Assembly: GCF_014643255.1 (NCBI RefSeq)
Contig: NZ_BMJI01000007.1
Coordinates: forward strand, 1-64,000
DNA from: Tersicoccus solisilvae
GTDB lineage: Bacteria > Actinomycetota > Actinomycetes > Actinomycetales > Micrococcaceae
Direction of reading: 5' to 3'
Length of the DNA stretch: 64,000 nt
In this document: piece after piece, positions 32,815 to 42,595 of the stretch
How the letters are laid out: each line of letters begins with the position of its first letter
Numbering within the stretch: the stretch's first letter is position 1
Position numbers and translations under genes: made by a program
Notes under the pieces: generated by a model
Told to the model about the DNA's origin: nothing
Seen by the model: the letters and a program-made list of their open reading frames with translations, nothing else
Database searches by the model: none

Positions 32815-34183
32815 GGCTGTATCCCTTCGTCTCGGAGGCGGCCGCCGGGACGGCCGCCGCGTCGGTCGGAGCGTCGGCGTCCGGCGCCGTCCCGGCGCGG
32901 CGGGCGTCGCCGACCGGGTCCGCGGCGGCGGCCGCCGAGATCACGCTGGCCACGGCCAGTACGGTGATGTACACGCAGATCAGCCAGGGGGCATTGCCGC
33001 CGAGGGCCAGCAGTCCCGCCGCGATGAAGGGCGTCAGCCCGCCGGAGAGGATGGTGCCGACCTGGTAGCCGAGGCTGACGCCGCTGTAGCGCACGTGGAC
33101 GGGGAACTGCTCGGCGAACCAGGCCGCCTGCGGGCCGTAGATCGCGTCGTGCAGGCCGTTCATCAGCAGGACGTACACCAGCGGCAGCAGGGCGAGCGGC
33201 CCGCCGTCCAGGAACACGAAGTAGGGCCACACCAGCACGCCGGCCAGGACGGCGGAGACCAGGCTGATGCGGCGTCGTCCCCAGCGGTCCGACAGCCAGC
33301 CCCAGAACGGCCCCGAGAGCAGGCCCAGCGCCGAGCAGATCAGCACCGCGGCGAGCACGCTGCCGGGGTCGCCGCGCTTCGCGGTCACGTAGGTCAGCGT
33401 GTAGACGGTGAGGATCGAGTAGATCGCCGGCTGCACGAGGCGCTGGCCGATGGTGACGAGCACGCCCCGGGGGTGGTGGCGCAGCACCTCTCGGACCGGG
33501 GCGTGGGCCGTCTGCTCGGTCTCGCGCAGCCGGGTGAACTCGGCGGCGTCGCGCACGCCCAGCCGGATCCACAGGCCGATGCCGACCAGCAGCGCGCTGG
33601 CGAGGAACGGCAGCCGCCAGCCCCACGCGAGGAACGCCTCCTCGCCGAGGCCGGCGCGCGCACCGGCGAACGCCGACGTCGCCAGCAGCATCCCGGCGGC
33701 GGAGCCGATCTGGGTGAAGCTGCCGAAGAAGCCGCGGTGGGCCGCCGGCGCGTGCTCGACCGAAAGCAGGGCGGAGCCGCCCCACTCGGCACCGGCGGAC
33801 AGGCCCTGGGCCAGGCGCAGGACGACCAGGGCGACCACCGAGAACCAGCCGCCGACGGAGAACGTGGGCAGCAGCCCGATGCCGGTGGTGGCGACGCCCA
33901 TGGTCAGCAGCGAGATGACCAGCAGGGACTTGCGGCCGATCCGGTCGCCCAGGTGCCCGGCGACGATTCCCCCGAGCGGCCGGGCGACGAAGGCGATCGC
34001 GAAGGTCGCGAAGGAGGCGAGGATGCCGCCCAGGGACGAGCCCTGGGGGAAGAACTGGGTGCTGAAGATCAGCGCCGCGGCCGTGCCGTAGAGATAGAAG
34101 TCGTACCACTCGATGGTGGTGCCGACGAATGCCGAACCGAGCACGCGCTTGCGGGTGAGCGCGCTCCTGCTGGCCTGGAACAT
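32807..34183 (-). CDS. MFS transporter, MHS (ShiA-like) family
   Basis: Symporter of 458 residues and 12 helices. FVGTTIEWYDFYLYGTAAAL, the loop motif GHLGDRIGRKSLL, LAQGLSAGAEWGGSALLSVE and SDRWGRRRIS place it in the metabolite:H+ symporter family with ShiA. ATG 34181 follows GAGGGGGAACCC and suits the alignment better than an upstream in-frame ATG. The 40-residue C-terminal tail is Ala- and Asp-rich. It forms a two-gene operon with the overlapping flavin monooxygenase gene; the promoter must lie in 34184-34436. Confidence 0.9.
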   Translation of the reverse strand: MFQASRSALTRKRVLGSAFVGTTIEWYDFYLYGTAAALIFSTQFFPQGSSLGGILASFATFAIAFVARPLGGIVAGHLGDRIGRKSLLVISLLTMGVATTGIGLLPTFSVGGWFSVVALVVLRLAQGLSAGAEWGGSALLSVEHAPAAHRGFFGSFTQIGSAAGMLLATSAFAGARAGLGEEAFLAWGWRLPFLASALLVGIGLWIRLGVRDAAEFTRLRETEQTAHAPVREVLRHHPRGVLVTIGQRLVQPAIYSILTVYTLTYVTAKRGDPGSVLAAVLICSALGLLSGPFWGWLSDRWGRRRISLVSAVLAGVLVWPYFVFLDGGPLALLPLVYVLLMNGLHDAIYGPQAAWFAEQFPVHVRYSGVSLGYQVGTILSGGLTPFIAAGLLALGGNAPWLICVYITVLAVASVISAAAAADPVGDARRAGTAPDADAPTDAAAVPAAASETKGYSRV

Positions 34184-34436
34184 GGGTTCCCCCTCGGGGA
34201 TCCGGGCGCACCCGAGGGCCGCCGTCCTTGCCCACGGCAATGGCGCGCGGGCCGAATCGTCACCTGGGGCACCCCGCGACAGCGGCGAGGGTTGCCGTCC
34301 AGCCGGCCAGGGCCACGGGGCTGGAACTCATGATTCTTCGGACCACGCTAGACGGGCACCGGGCCTGCCCGCGAGCGCTCGGGTTCACGTTTCGTCATCC
34401 GCCCGGAGGTGCGCGACAGTGCCCCCGGGAACGACG
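34184..34436. other. Promoter region of the MFS/monooxygenase operon, no gene
   Basis: Together with the sucD terminator this is a 311-bp stretch without a convincing reading frame. On the minus strand it should carry the promoter of the MFS gene. I see no strong palindrome or repeat beyond the terminator itself. Confidence 0.5.
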
Positions 34437-34471
34437 ACGGCCCGCCCCCGGCAGAACCGGGGACGGGCCGT
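34437..34471 (-). terminator. Terminator hairpin after sucD
   Basis: ACGGCCCG plus CCCCGG pairs with CCGGGG plus CGGGCCGT across the loop CAGAA, giving 14 pairs with one mismatch. It lies 24 bp beyond the sucD stop on the minus strand. Confidence 0.75.
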
Positions 34472-34494
34472 GCGGTGTCGCTCGAGACGGCGGA

Positions 34495-35409
34495 TCAGCC
34501 GGGGTAGACCTCGCGCAGCAGCGCGGCGGTCTCGGACGGGGTCTTCCCGACCTTGACGCCGGCCGCCTCGAGGGCCTCCTTCTTCGCCTGGGCGGTGCCC
34601 GCGGAGCCCGAGACGATGGCGCCGGCGTGACCCATCGTCTTGCCCTCGGGGGCGGTGAAGCCGGCGACGTACCCGACGACCGGCTTGGTCACGTTGGCCT
34701 TGATGTACTCGGCGGCCCGCTCCTCGGCGTCGCCGCCGATCTCGCCGATCATCACGATGGCCCTGGTCTCCGGGTCCGCCTCGAACGCGGCGAGGGCGTC
34801 GATGTGGGTGGTGCCCACGATCGGGTCGCCGCCGATGCCGATGGCGGTGGAGAAGCCGAGGTCACGCAGCTCGTACATCATCTGGTAGGTCAGGGTGCCG
34901 GACTTGGAGACCAGCCCGACGCCGCCCTTGCCGGTGATGTTCGCCGGGGTGATGCCGGCCAGCGCCTCACCCGGGGTGATGATGCCGGGGCAGTTCGGCC
35001 CGATGATCCGGGTGCGCTGCTGGCCGTTCTCGTCCGTCGTGGCCTGGGCGTGCGCCCAGAACTCGGCGGAGTCCTGCACGGGCACGCCCTCGGTGATGAC
35101 CACCGCGAGGCCGATGCCGGCGTCGATGGCCTCCATGACGGCGTCCTTGGTGAAGGCGGGCGGGACGAAGAGGACCGACGTGTTGGCCCCGGTCTTCTCC
35201 ATGGCCTCGGCGACGGAGCCGAAGACGGGCAGCTCGACGGCGTTGCCGTCCTTGTCGGTGTGGCTGACGGTGGTGCCGGCCTTGCGGGCGTTGACCCCGC
35301 CGACGACGTTGGTGCCGGCCTTGAGCATCAGCGCGGTGTGCTTGGTGCCCTCGCCGCCGGTGATGCCCTGGACGATGACCGTGGAATCGGAGTTCAGAAA
35401 GATCGACAT
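34495..35409 (-). CDS. sucD: Succinyl-CoA synthetase alpha subunit
   Basis: Alpha subunit of 304 residues of the TCA-cycle enzyme that makes ATP or GTP from succinyl-CoA. The CoA-binding fold opens with [32 protein letters not shown] follows, and the phospho-His is in [16 protein letters not shown]. It is 18 bp downstream of sucC and ends before a strong terminator, forming a standard sucCD operon. Confidence 0.97.
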   Translation of the reverse strand: MSIFLNSDSTVIVQGITGGEGTKHTALMLKAGTNVVGGVNARKAGTTVSHTDKDGNAVELPVFGSVAEAMEKTGANTSVLFVPPAFTKDAVMEAIDAGIGLAVVITEGVPVQDSAEFWAHAQATTDENGQQRTRIIGPNCPGIITPGEALAGITPANITGKGGVGLVSKSGTLTYQMMYELRDLGFSTAIGIGGDPIVGTTHIDALAAFEADPETRAIVMIGEIGGDAEERAAEYIKANVTKPVVGYVAGFTAPEGKTMGHAGAIVSGSAGTAQAKKEALEAAGVKVGKTPSETAALLREVYPG

Positions 35410-35427
35410 GGTGGTTGTTCTCGTCCC

Positions 35428-36591
35428 TTACTTCGCTGCGAGCTCGGCGGCCTTGTCGGCGCCCTCGTCCATGGTGGCGGCCTGGGTGACCATCGGGTGG
35501 GCGGCGTCGTCGAGGATCTTCCGGCCCTCGTCGACCTTGTTGCCGTCCAGGCGGACGACGAGCGGCTTGGTGGCCTCGTCGCCGAGGATCTGCAGCGCCT
35601 TGACGATGCCGTTGGCCACGGCGTCGCACGCGGTGATGCCGCCGAAGACGTTGACGAACACGCTCTTGACCTGCGGGTCACCCAGGATGACGTCCAGGCC
35701 CGCGGCCATCACCTCGGCCGAGGCGCCGCCGCCGATGTCGAGGAAGTTGGCCGGCTTGACGCCCGCGTGCTTCTCGCCGGCGTAGGCGACGACGTCGAGG
35801 GTGGACATGACCAGACCGGCGCCGTTGCCGATGATGCCGACCTCGCCGTCGAGCTTGACGTAGTTCAGGTCGGCGGCCTTGGCCTTGGCCTCCAGCGGGT
35901 CCGCGGCGGCCTTGTCCTCGAGGGCCTCGTGCTCCGGGTGGCGGAAGGAGGCGTTCTCGTCGAGGGAGACCTTGCCGTCCAGGGCCAGGATCTTGCCGTC
36001 GCCGGTCTTGACCAGCGGGTTCACCTCGACGAGGGTCGCGTCCTCCTCGGTGAAGACGGTCCACAGCGTGGTGATGGTGGCGATCACCTGGTCGCGGATG
36101 TCGGCGGCGAAACCGGCGGCGTCGACGATCTCGGCGGCCTTGGCGTCGTCGATGCCGACCGCGGGGTCCACGGCGATGCGGGCGAGGGCCTCGGGCCGCT
36201 CCACGGCGAGCTGCTCGATCTCCATGCCGCCCTCGACGGAGCACATGGCCAGGTAGTTGCGGTTCGCGCGGTCCAGCAGCACGGAGAAGTAGAACTCCTC
36301 GGCGATGTCGGCGCCCTGCGCGATCATGACCCGCTTGACCTCGTGGCCCTTGATGTCCATGCCGAGGATCTGCTCCGCGTAGGACCGGGCCTCGTCGGCG
36401 GTCTTGGCGACCTTGACGCCGCCGGCCTTGCCGCGGCCACCCACCTTCACCTGCGCCTTGACGACGGTGACCCCGCCGATCTTCTCTGCGGCCGCCTGAG
36501 CCTCGTCTGCGGTCTGCGCCACGATCCCGGCCAGCACGGGAACCCCGTGTGCCTCGAAGAGATCGCGCGCCTGGTATTCAAACAGGTCCAC
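35428..36591 (-). CDS. sucC: Succinyl-CoA synthetase beta subunit (ADP-forming)
   Basis: Beta subunit of 387 residues. It begins with the ATP-grasp domain ([35 protein letters not shown]) and ends with the CoA-ligase domain ([31 protein letters not shown]). The GTG start at 36589 follows AGAAGGAC and gives the usual N-terminus. It is first gene of sucCD. A good minus-strand -10 element (TACACT) lies about 125 bp upstream. Confidence 0.97.
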   Translation of the reverse strand: MDLFEYQARDLFEAHGVPVLAGIVAQTADEAQAAAEKIGGVTVVKAQVKVGGRGKAGGVKVAKTADEARSYAEQILGMDIKGHEVKRVMIAQGADIAEEFYFSVLLDRANRNYLAMCSVEGGMEIEQLAVERPEALARIAVDPAVGIDDAKAAEIVDAAGFAADIRDQVIATITTLWTVFTEEDATLVEVNPLVKTGDGKILALDGKVSLDENASFRHPEHEALEDKAAADPLEAKAKAADLNYVKLDGEVGIIGNGAGLVMSTLDVVAYAGEKHAGVKPANFLDIGGGASAEVMAAGLDVILGDPQVKSVFVNVFGGITACDAVANGIVKALQILGDEATKPLVVRLDGNKVDEGRKILDDAAHPMVTQAATMDEGADKAAELAAK

Positions 36592-36714
36592 GGAAAGTGT
36601 CCTTCTACGTCGAAGTCGTCTGCGGTCCGGACCGGTCACCTGCACGAAGCTGGGCGGAATGCGCCCCCGGCGACCGGGGCGGTGGAGCGGTCGAGCTCGG
36701 GTGCTCCGTCGGTC

Positions 36715-36720
36715 AGTGTA
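36715..36720 (-). promoter_or_regulatory. Probable -10 element of the sucCD promoter
   Basis: On the minus strand the gap between pcrA and sucC (36592-36805) contains GCGATACACTGACC, with TACACT at 36715-36720. This is a good actinobacterial -10 hexamer in otherwise very GC-rich DNA. No convincing -35 is visible. The leader would be about 125 bases long. Confidence 0.4.
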
Positions 36721-36805
36721 TCGCCCGGGCAGGGACGGCCCCGCTCGATGACGAGGCGCCGTGATCCGACTCACACGCCGGCGTCGACGCCGTCGTCCGC
36801 CGGAC

Positions 36806-39349
36806 TCACCCCACCTTGGTCAGCGGGGCGTAGCGCAGGAGCAGCCGCTTCTCCCCCATGCTGAAGGCGACCTTCGCAACGCTCTTGTCCCCGGCACCCT
36901 CGACGCTGACGACGGTGCCCGCCCCGAACGTGGTGTGCTGCACCCGGTCCCCCGGGGTCAGGTGCGGGACCTCCTTGGCGGGCTGCACGCGGCCGACGGC
37001 GACGGCGCGCGGGGTCCCGACACCCCCGGCGGCGGACCGGGAAGCACCCCCGCGGGACGTGCCGGCGCCCCACCAGGACCCGGCCTTCTCGGCGCCGTCC
37101 CACGTGGTCGCGGCCAGCCGCTGCGCGTTCGTGGTGGAGCCCTGCCGCTTCCAGTCGATCAGGTCGGCGGGCACCTCCTCGAGGAACTGGCTGGCCGGGA
37201 AGTACTGGGTCTGGCCCCACAGGCTGCGGTACTCGGCGCGGGTGAGGTACAGCCGCCGCCGGGCGCGGGTGAGCCCCACGTAGGCGAGCCGGCGCTCCTC
37301 GGCCAGCTCGGCGGGGTCGGTCATGGACCGCTGGTGCGGGAACACGCCGTGCTCCAGCCCGGTGAGGAACACGACGGGGAACTCGAGGCCCTTGGCGGTG
37401 TGCAGGGTCATCAGGGTGACGACGCCGAGCCGCTTGGCCTCGGCGACCTCGGCCTCCACCGAGTCCGGGGAGGAGGGGATCTGGTCCGCGTCGGCGACGA
37501 GGGAGACCTGCTCGAGGAACTGGGCGAGCGTGCCCTCGGGGTTCTCCTGCTCGTACTCGCGCACGACGGCGAGCAGCTCGGCCAGGTTCTCCACCCGGGA
37601 CTCGTCCTGCGGGTCCTGGCTGCGGCGCAGCGACTCGAGGTACCCGGTCTGCTCCAAGATCGCCTCCAGCGCCGCGGACGCCCCGGCCGTGGCGGCGACC
37701 TCGCTCAGGTCGTCGAGCAGCTGGACGAACTCGGCGACGAGCTTCGCCCCGCGGGTGGCCATGGCCGGGGCCTCGTCGGCCCGGCGCAGGGCGGCCATGA
37801 AGGAGATCCGCTCCCGTTCGGCCAGGGCCGCCACGGCGCCCTCGGCCCGGTCACCGATGCCCCGCTTGGGCTCGTTGAGGATGCGGCGGAGGTTGACGTC
37901 GTCATCCGGGTTGACGAGCACGCGCAGGTACGCGAGGGCGTCCTTGATCTCCTTGCGCTCGTAGAACCGGGTGCCGCCGACCACCTTGTACGGCAGGCCC
38001 ACCCGCATGAGGATCTCCTCGATCGAGCGGGACTGGGCGTTGGTGCGGTAGAAGATCGCGACGTCGCCGGGCCGGAGGCCTTCCTCGTCCTGGAGGCGGT
38101 CGATCTCGGTGGCGATGAAGCGGGCCTCCTCGTGCTCGTTCTCGCCGGCGTAGCCGATGATCCGGGGGCCGGCGCCCTCGGCGGTCCACAGCCGCTTCTC
38201 CGGCCGGTCCGGGTTGCGGGCGATCACGGCGTTCGCGGCCGAGAGGATCGTCTGGGTCGAGCGGTAGTTCTGCTCCAGCAGGATGGTGCGCGCCTGCGGG
38301 TAGTCCTGCTCGAAGTCGACGATGTTCCGCACGTCGGCGCCGCGGAAGGCGTAGATGGACTGGTCGGAGTCGCCGACGACGGTCAGCTCCCCCGCCTCGT
38401 CGCCCTCCCCCACGAGTTCGCGCACCAGCGCGTACTGGGCGTGGTTGGTGTCCTGGTACTCGTCGATGAGGATGTGCCGGAAGCGGCGCCGGTAGGACTG
38501 CGCGACCGCCGGGAACGCGCGCAGCAGGTACACCGTCTGGGCGATCAGGTCGTCGAAGTCCATCGCGTTCGCCTGGCGCAGCCGCTGCGTGTAGCCGCGG
38601 TAGACCTCGGCGACGGCGGACTCCATGGGGTTGGTCGTGTCGGCCCGGCCGGCGAACTCCTCGTCGTCGACCAGCTCGTTCTTCAGCGCGGAGATGCGGT
38701 GCTGGATGGAACGCGGCGGGAACCGCTTGGGGTCCAGGTCGAGGTTGCGGGCGACGAGCGTGATCAGCCGCAGCGAGTCCGCGGCGTCGTAGATCGAGAA
38801 GTTCGAGTTCAGCCCGACGGACGCGGCCTCCCGGCGCAGGATCCGCACACAGGAGGAGTGGAACGTGGAGATCCCCATCATCTTCGCCCGGCCACCGACC
38901 AGCTCCTCGACCCGGTCCCGCATCTCGGCGGCGGCCTTGTTGGTGAAGGTGATGGCGAGGATCTCGCCGGGGTGCGCCCGGTGGGTGGCCAGCAGGTAGG
39001 CGATCCGGTGGGTGAGCACCCGGGTCTTGCCGGAGCCGGCGCCCGCGACGATGAGCAGCGGACTGCCGGCGTGAGTGACCGCCTCCTCCTGCTGGGGGTT
39101 CAGTCCCTCCAGCAGGGCGCGGGCGCGGGGCGAGTCGCGTGGGTCGCGGGCACCGGACCGCCCGGGGTCGGCGTCGGGTCGCAGCACCGCGGGTCCGTGG
39201 TCGTCGTGATACCGGTCGCCGGCAGTGCCGTCGTCATGGCCGCCGCTGCGGGGTCGGCCGCCGCGCGAGCCGGCGACGGTCGTGCCGCCGCGCTCGGCGG
39301 CGGCGTCGCGGTGCGTGCCGGGGGTGAAGCTGTCGAAAAGGTAGTCCAT
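36806..39349 (-). CDS. pcrA: ATP-dependent DNA helicase PcrA/UvrD
   Basis: Superfamily 1A helicase of 847 residues. Walker A is [12 protein letters not shown], motif Ia [11 protein letters not shown], motif [13 protein letters not shown], motif [19 protein letters not shown], motif [10 protein letters not shown], motif [12 protein letters not shown] and motif [12 protein letters not shown]. An N-terminal extension of about 85 disordered residues is typical of actinobacterial PcrA, and the C-terminal Tudor-like domain ([19 protein letters not shown]) binds RNA polymerase in known relatives. ATG 39347 follows GGAGAGG. It unwinds DNA in nucleotide-excision repair and at stalled forks. Confidence 0.96.
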   Translation of the reverse strand: MDYLFDSFTPGTHRDAAAERGGTTVAGSRGGRPRSGGHDDGTAGDRYHDDHGPAVLRPDADPGRSGARDPRDSPRARALLEGLNPQQEEAVTHAGSPLLIVAGAGSGKTRVLTHRIAYLLATHRAHPGEILAITFTNKAAAEMRDRVEELVGGRAKMMGISTFHSSCVRILRREAASVGLNSNFSIYDAADSLRLITLVARNLDLDPKRFPPRSIQHRISALKNELVDDEEFAGRADTTNPMESAVAEVYRGYTQRLRQANAMDFDDLIAQTVYLLRAFPAVAQSYRRRFRHILIDEYQDTNHAQYALVRELVGEGDEAGELTVVGDSDQSIYAFRGADVRNIVDFEQDYPQARTILLEQNYRSTQTILSAANAVIARNPDRPEKRLWTAEGAGPRIIGYAGENEHEEARFIATEIDRLQDEEGLRPGDVAIFYRTNAQSRSIEEILMRVGLPYKVVGGTRFYERKEIKDALAYLRVLVNPDDDVNLRRILNEPKRGIGDRAEGAVAALAERERISFMAALRRADEAPAMATRGAKLVAEFVQLLDDLSEVAATAGASAALEAILEQTGYLESLRRSQDPQDESRVENLAELLAVVREYEQENPEGTLAQFLEQVSLVADADQIPSSPDSVEAEVAEAKRLGVVTLMTLHTAKGLEFPVVFLTGLEHGVFPHQRSMTDPAELAEERRLAYVGLTRARRRLYLTRAEYRSLWGQTQYFPASQFLEEVPADLIDWKRQGSTTNAQRLAATTWDGAEKAGSWWGAGTSRGGASRSAAGGVGTPRAVAVGRVQPAKEVPHLTPGDRVQHTTFGAGTVVSVEGAGDKSVAKVAFSMGEKRLLLRYAPLTKVG

Positions 39350-39445
39350 CGCCTCTCCAGCTTAGGCGCGGGCACCGACAGGACCGGTCCGCACCACGGC
39401 GTGGTGTCCTCATCGGTGGGGATGAACATCGTCGGCTGACGCCGG

Positions 39446-39522
39446 TGGTGCCCCTGGCCGGAATCGAACCGACGGCCTGCCCTTTAGGAGAGGGCCGCTC
39501 TATCCTACTGAGCTACAGAGGC
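39446..39522 (-). tRNA. tRNA-Arg (anticodon CCT)
   Basis: On the minus strand all arms fold: acceptor GCCTCTG with CAGGGGC (one G-T pair), D-arm GCTC/GAGC, anticodon stem GCCCT/AGGGC with loop CTCCTAA, T-arm GTCGG/CCGGC with loop TTCGATT, and an encoded CCA end. The anticodon CCT reads AGG arginine codons. It lies 97 bp before pcrA on the same strand. Confidence 0.95.
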
Positions 39523-39683
39523 GCGCCCGGATGGGCGGATTCCAGTCTAGCCGTTCGCCGCGGGGCGGGTCCTCGACCCGGTGCGGCCCGGACGGCGACT
39601 TCCCGGGCCGGACTCTGGTCGCGGTCAGACTCACGCACTAGCGTGTCTGCCGGGGCCGACGGAACCACGGGGGTGATTCCACG

Positions 39684-39911
39684 ATGTACGTGATCCGACA
39701 GACGACGGGCGACAAGCTCGGCGACGTGGCGGAGCTGGCGCGTCAACTGCGTGACGCGGCGGTGCTCGCGGGACCGCAGGACGAACAGGCCGCCGCGGTG
39801 TGCGCCGCGGTCGGTGCCGAACTCGACGCCATCCTGACCAACCGGCGCGACCAGGACCCGGTGTTCGAGGTCACCACCGTGCCCGGCCTCGGGACCGGCA
39901 CGCGCGGCTGA
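39684..39911 (+). CDS. Small hypothetical protein
   Basis: Frame of 75 codons with strong G/C third-position bias (MYVIRQTTGDKLGDVAELAR, helical Ala-rich middle, FEVTTVPGLGTGTRG end). It is acidic and soluble, with no signal peptide or Cys pair. The ATG is preceded by a GGGGGTGATT stretch that may serve as a ribosome site. I do not recognise a family. It stands alone, convergent with the RraA-like gene. Confidence 0.6.
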   Translation: MYVIRQTTGDKLGDVAELARQLRDAAVLAGPQDEQAAAVCAAVGAELDAILTNRRDQDPVFEVTTVPGLGTGTRG

Positions 39912-39955
39912 CCGCACGAGCCCTGGCTGACCGGCGCACCGTTCGCGCGGACAGT

Positions 39956-39999
39956 GTTCGCGCCGGTCAGGGTTCGCGCCGGTCAGTGCCGCCGGTCAG
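39956..39999. repeat. Short direct repeats at the RraA-like gene stop
   Basis: GTTCGCGCCGGTCAG occurs at 39956-39970 and 39972-39986, followed by a partial copy TGCCGCCGGTCAG at 39987-39999 that contains the stop codon of the minus-strand gene. It looks like slippage-generated duplication at a gene end. Confidence 0.7.
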
Positions 40000-40511
40000 C
40001 GTTCGACGACGATGCCGTCCTCGTCGGCCCACACCGTGGCCCCGGGCCGGAAGGTCACGTCGCCGAAGGTGACCGGCACGTCCCGCTCCCCGGTCCCCTC
40101 CTTGGCGCTCTTGCGGGGGTTGCTGCCGAGTGCCTTGACGCCCAGCGGCAGCGTCGCGAGCGCGGCCCGGTCCCGGACGGGCCCGTGGATGATGACCCCG
40201 GCCCAGCCGTTCTGCACCGCGGACGCGGCGATCAGATCGCCCATCAGTGCCGTGTGCATCAAGCCGCCGCCGTCCACCACGAGCACCGCGCCGTCGCCGG
40301 GACCGGCCAGCACCGACTTGACCAGCGCGTTGTCGTGGCGACACCGCACCGTGCGGACGGGTCCGCTGAACCGGGTGCGGCCGCCCAGGTCGAGGAACGG
40401 CACGTCCACGGACTGCAGGTCCTCGCCCCGCTCGTCCCACAGGTCGGCGGTCGCCCGCGCGGTGGGGTCGGCGGCGGTGCGGTCGGTACCGGCGGGATCG
40501 GTCGGGGTCAT
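39996..40511 (-). CDS. RraA-like protein (ribonuclease E regulator/aldolase fold)
   Basis: Trimeric fold protein of 171 residues. It begins [20 protein letters not shown] and has [40 protein letters not shown] and [16 protein letters not shown]. The same family includes RraA, an inhibitor of RNase E, and 4-hydroxy-4-methyl-2-oxoglutarate aldolase; many actinobacterial members lack a proven role. ATG 40509 follows GAGAGG. It is 26 bp downstream of an ABC transporter gene on the same strand. Confidence 0.88.
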   Translation of the reverse strand: MTPTDPAGTDRTAADPTARATADLWDERGEDLQSVDVPFLDLGGRTRFSGPVRTVRCRHDNALVKSVLAGPGDGAVLVVDGGGLMHTALMGDLIAASAVQNGWAGVIIHGPVRDRAALATLPLGVKALGSNPRKSAKEGTGERDVPVTFGDVTFRPGATVWADEDGIVVER

Positions 40512-40537
40512 GGCGGCGCCTCTCGTCGGTGCGGGTG

Positions 40538-42475
40538 TCAGGTGGCCAGCGCGGGTGCCTGGCCGGCGTCCCGGCTCGTGGCTCGGCGGTCCCCGTCGGC
40601 CTCCTGAGCGGTGTCCTGGTGCGCGAACTGGGTCGCGTGGAGTTCGGCGTAACGGCCGCCGGCGGCGAGCAGCTCGGTGTGGGTGCCGCGCTCGACGACC
40701 CGGCCACCCTCGATCACGAGGATCGCGTCCGCCGCGCGGATGGTCGAGAGCCGGTGGGCGATCACGAGCGCGGTGCGCCCCGCCAGGGCCTCCCCGAGGG
40801 CGGCCTGCACCGCGGCCTCGTTCGTGGAGTCCAGGGCGGAGGTCGCCTCGTCCAGGATCACCACGCGCGGGTGCGCCAACAGCAGCCGGGCGATGGTCAT
40901 GCGTTGCCGTTCGCCGCCGGAGAGCCGGTAGCCGCGCTCCCCCACGACGGTGCTCAGCCCGTCGGGCAGAGCACGGATCACGGCCTCGAGCCGGGCCCGC
41001 CGCAGGGCGTCCCAGATCTGCACGTCGCTGGCGTCCGGCCGGGCGAGCGCGAGGTTCGCGCGCACGGTCTCGTGGAACAGGTGCCCGTCCTGGGTCACCA
41101 TCCCGAGGGTGTCCCGCAGGGACGCGAAGGACACGTCCCGCACGTCCACCCCGCCGTAGGTGATGGCGCCGTCGGTCACGTCGTACAGGCGGGCCACCAG
41201 TTGCGCGATCGTCGACTTGCCGGCGCCGGAGGAGCCCACCAGCGCGACGGTCTGCCCGGGCTCGATGCTGACGGAGACGTCGTGCAGCACCTCCTCCCCG
41301 CCCCGGGTGTCCAGGGTGGCGACCTCCTCGAGGGAGGCGAGCGAGACGTCCTTCGCCGCCGGGTAGGCGAAGGACACGTGGTCCAGGGTCACGCCGATCG
41401 GTCCGGGCGGCAGCGGCGCGGGATCCTCCTTCTCGACGATCAGCGGCGTCAGGTCGAGGACCTCGAACACTCGCTCGAAGCTGACCAGGGCGCTCATGAT
41501 CTCCACGCGCGCACTGGCGAGGGCCGTCAGCGGCACGTACAGCCGGGTCAACAGCAGTGCCAGGGTCACGACGTCGCCGGGGTTGAGGGTGCCGACGATG
41601 GCGAGGAAGCCGCCGAGCCCGTACACGAGGGCCAGGGCGAGCGCGGAGACGAGGGTGAGGGCGGTGACGAACACCGTCTGCAGCATCGCCGTCTTGACGC
41701 CGATGTCCCGCACCCGGCCGGCGCGCAGCGCGAACTCGGCGGACTCGGCCTCGGGCTGGCCGAACAGCTTGATCAACGTGGCGCCCGGGGCGGAGAACCG
41801 CTCCGTCATCTGGGTGCTCATCGCCGCGTTGAGGTTCGCCGCCTCCCGCTGCAGGGACGCCAGCCGACCGCCCATCCGGCGGGCGGGGATGAGGAACAGG
41901 GGCAGCAGCACCAGCGCCAGCAGGGTGATCTGCCAGGAGATGCTGACCATCACGGCAACGGTCAGGACCAGGGCGACGACGTTGCTGACGACACCGGACA
42001 GGGTGCCGCTGAACGCGCGCTGCGCCCCGAGCACGTCCGAGTTCAGGCGGCTGACCAGCGCCCCGGTGCGGGTGCGGTTGAAGAAGGCGACGGGCATCCG
42101 CTGCACGTGGTCGTAAACGGCGCGACGCAGGTCGAGGATGAGCCCCTCCCCGATCCGGGAGGAGAACCAGCGGGTCAGCAGGCCCAGGCCGGCGTCGGCG
42201 AGCGCGGCCACCGCGATCAGCACGGCCAGCCAGGTCACGGTGCCGACGGAGCCGCGGCCGGTGATGGCGTCGACCACCTCGCCGGCGAGGATCGGCGTCA
42301 GCACCGCGAGCACGGCGGAGGCGACCGAGAGCACGACGAAGACGATCAGTCGCGTCCGGTGCGGCGCGGCGAACGCCATGATCCGGCGGAACGTCGCCGG
42401 GGAGAACGCGCGCCGCTCCCCCGTGTCGGACACCATCCGCCACAGGGACGAATGGGCGGCCCCTTCCATGCTCAT
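40538..42475 (-). CDS. ABC half-transporter (permease fused to ATPase)
   Basis: Exporter-type ABC protein of 645 residues. Residues 30-320 hold six membrane helices (ABC_membrane domain); the ATPase follows with Walker [17 protein letters not shown]-loop [13 protein letters not shown], signature [16 protein letters not shown], Walker [13 protein letters not shown] and the His loop [13 protein letters not shown]. It works as a homodimer or with an unlinked partner. MsbA-like and multidrug exporters share this form; substrate unknown. It appears to be first gene before the RraA-like gene. Confidence 0.93.
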   Translation of the reverse strand: MSMEGAAHSSLWRMVSDTGERRAFSPATFRRIMAFAAPHRTRLIVFVVLSVASAVLAVLTPILAGEVVDAITGRGSVGTVTWLAVLIAVAALADAGLGLLTRWFSSRIGEGLILDLRRAVYDHVQRMPVAFFNRTRTGALVSRLNSDVLGAQRAFSGTLSGVVSNVVALVLTVAVMVSISWQITLLALVLLPLFLIPARRMGGRLASLQREAANLNAAMSTQMTERFSAPGATLIKLFGQPEAESAEFALRAGRVRDIGVKTAMLQTVFVTALTLVSALALALVYGLGGFLAIVGTLNPGDVVTLALLLTRLYVPLTALASARVEIMSALVSFERVFEVLDLTPLIVEKEDPAPLPPGPIGVTLDHVSFAYPAAKDVSLASLEEVATLDTRGGEEVLHDVSVSIEPGQTVALVGSSGAGKSTIAQLVARLYDVTDGAITYGGVDVRDVSFASLRDTLGMVTQDGHLFHETVRANLALARPDASDVQIWDALRRARLEAVIRALPDGLSTVVGERGYRLSGGERQRMTIARLLLAHPRVVILDEATSALDSTNEAAVQAALGEALAGRTALVIAHRLSTIRAADAILVIEGGRVVERGTHTELLAAGGRYAELHATQFAHQDTAQEADGDRRATSRDAGQAPALAT

Positions 42476-42595
42476 CGTGCTCAGCTTCCTCTCGGCGACG
42501 CGTGCTGCCTCCAGTCAACCACCGTGCACCGACGGCTGTTCCCCCGGTCGGCACCCACCGGCCGGCCGCGCAACGATCCGGCCCCCCGCGCGGCG

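Noticed and set aside
36780-36791. GGCGTCGACGCC palindrome as pcrA terminator
   Set aside because: Perfect 12-bp palindrome but without a loop, so it cannot form a normal terminator hairpin.
39446-39999. tRNA-associated integration site
   Set aside because: No integrase and no direct repeat of the tRNA 3' end was found nearby; the short repeats at 39956-39999 do not match the tRNA.
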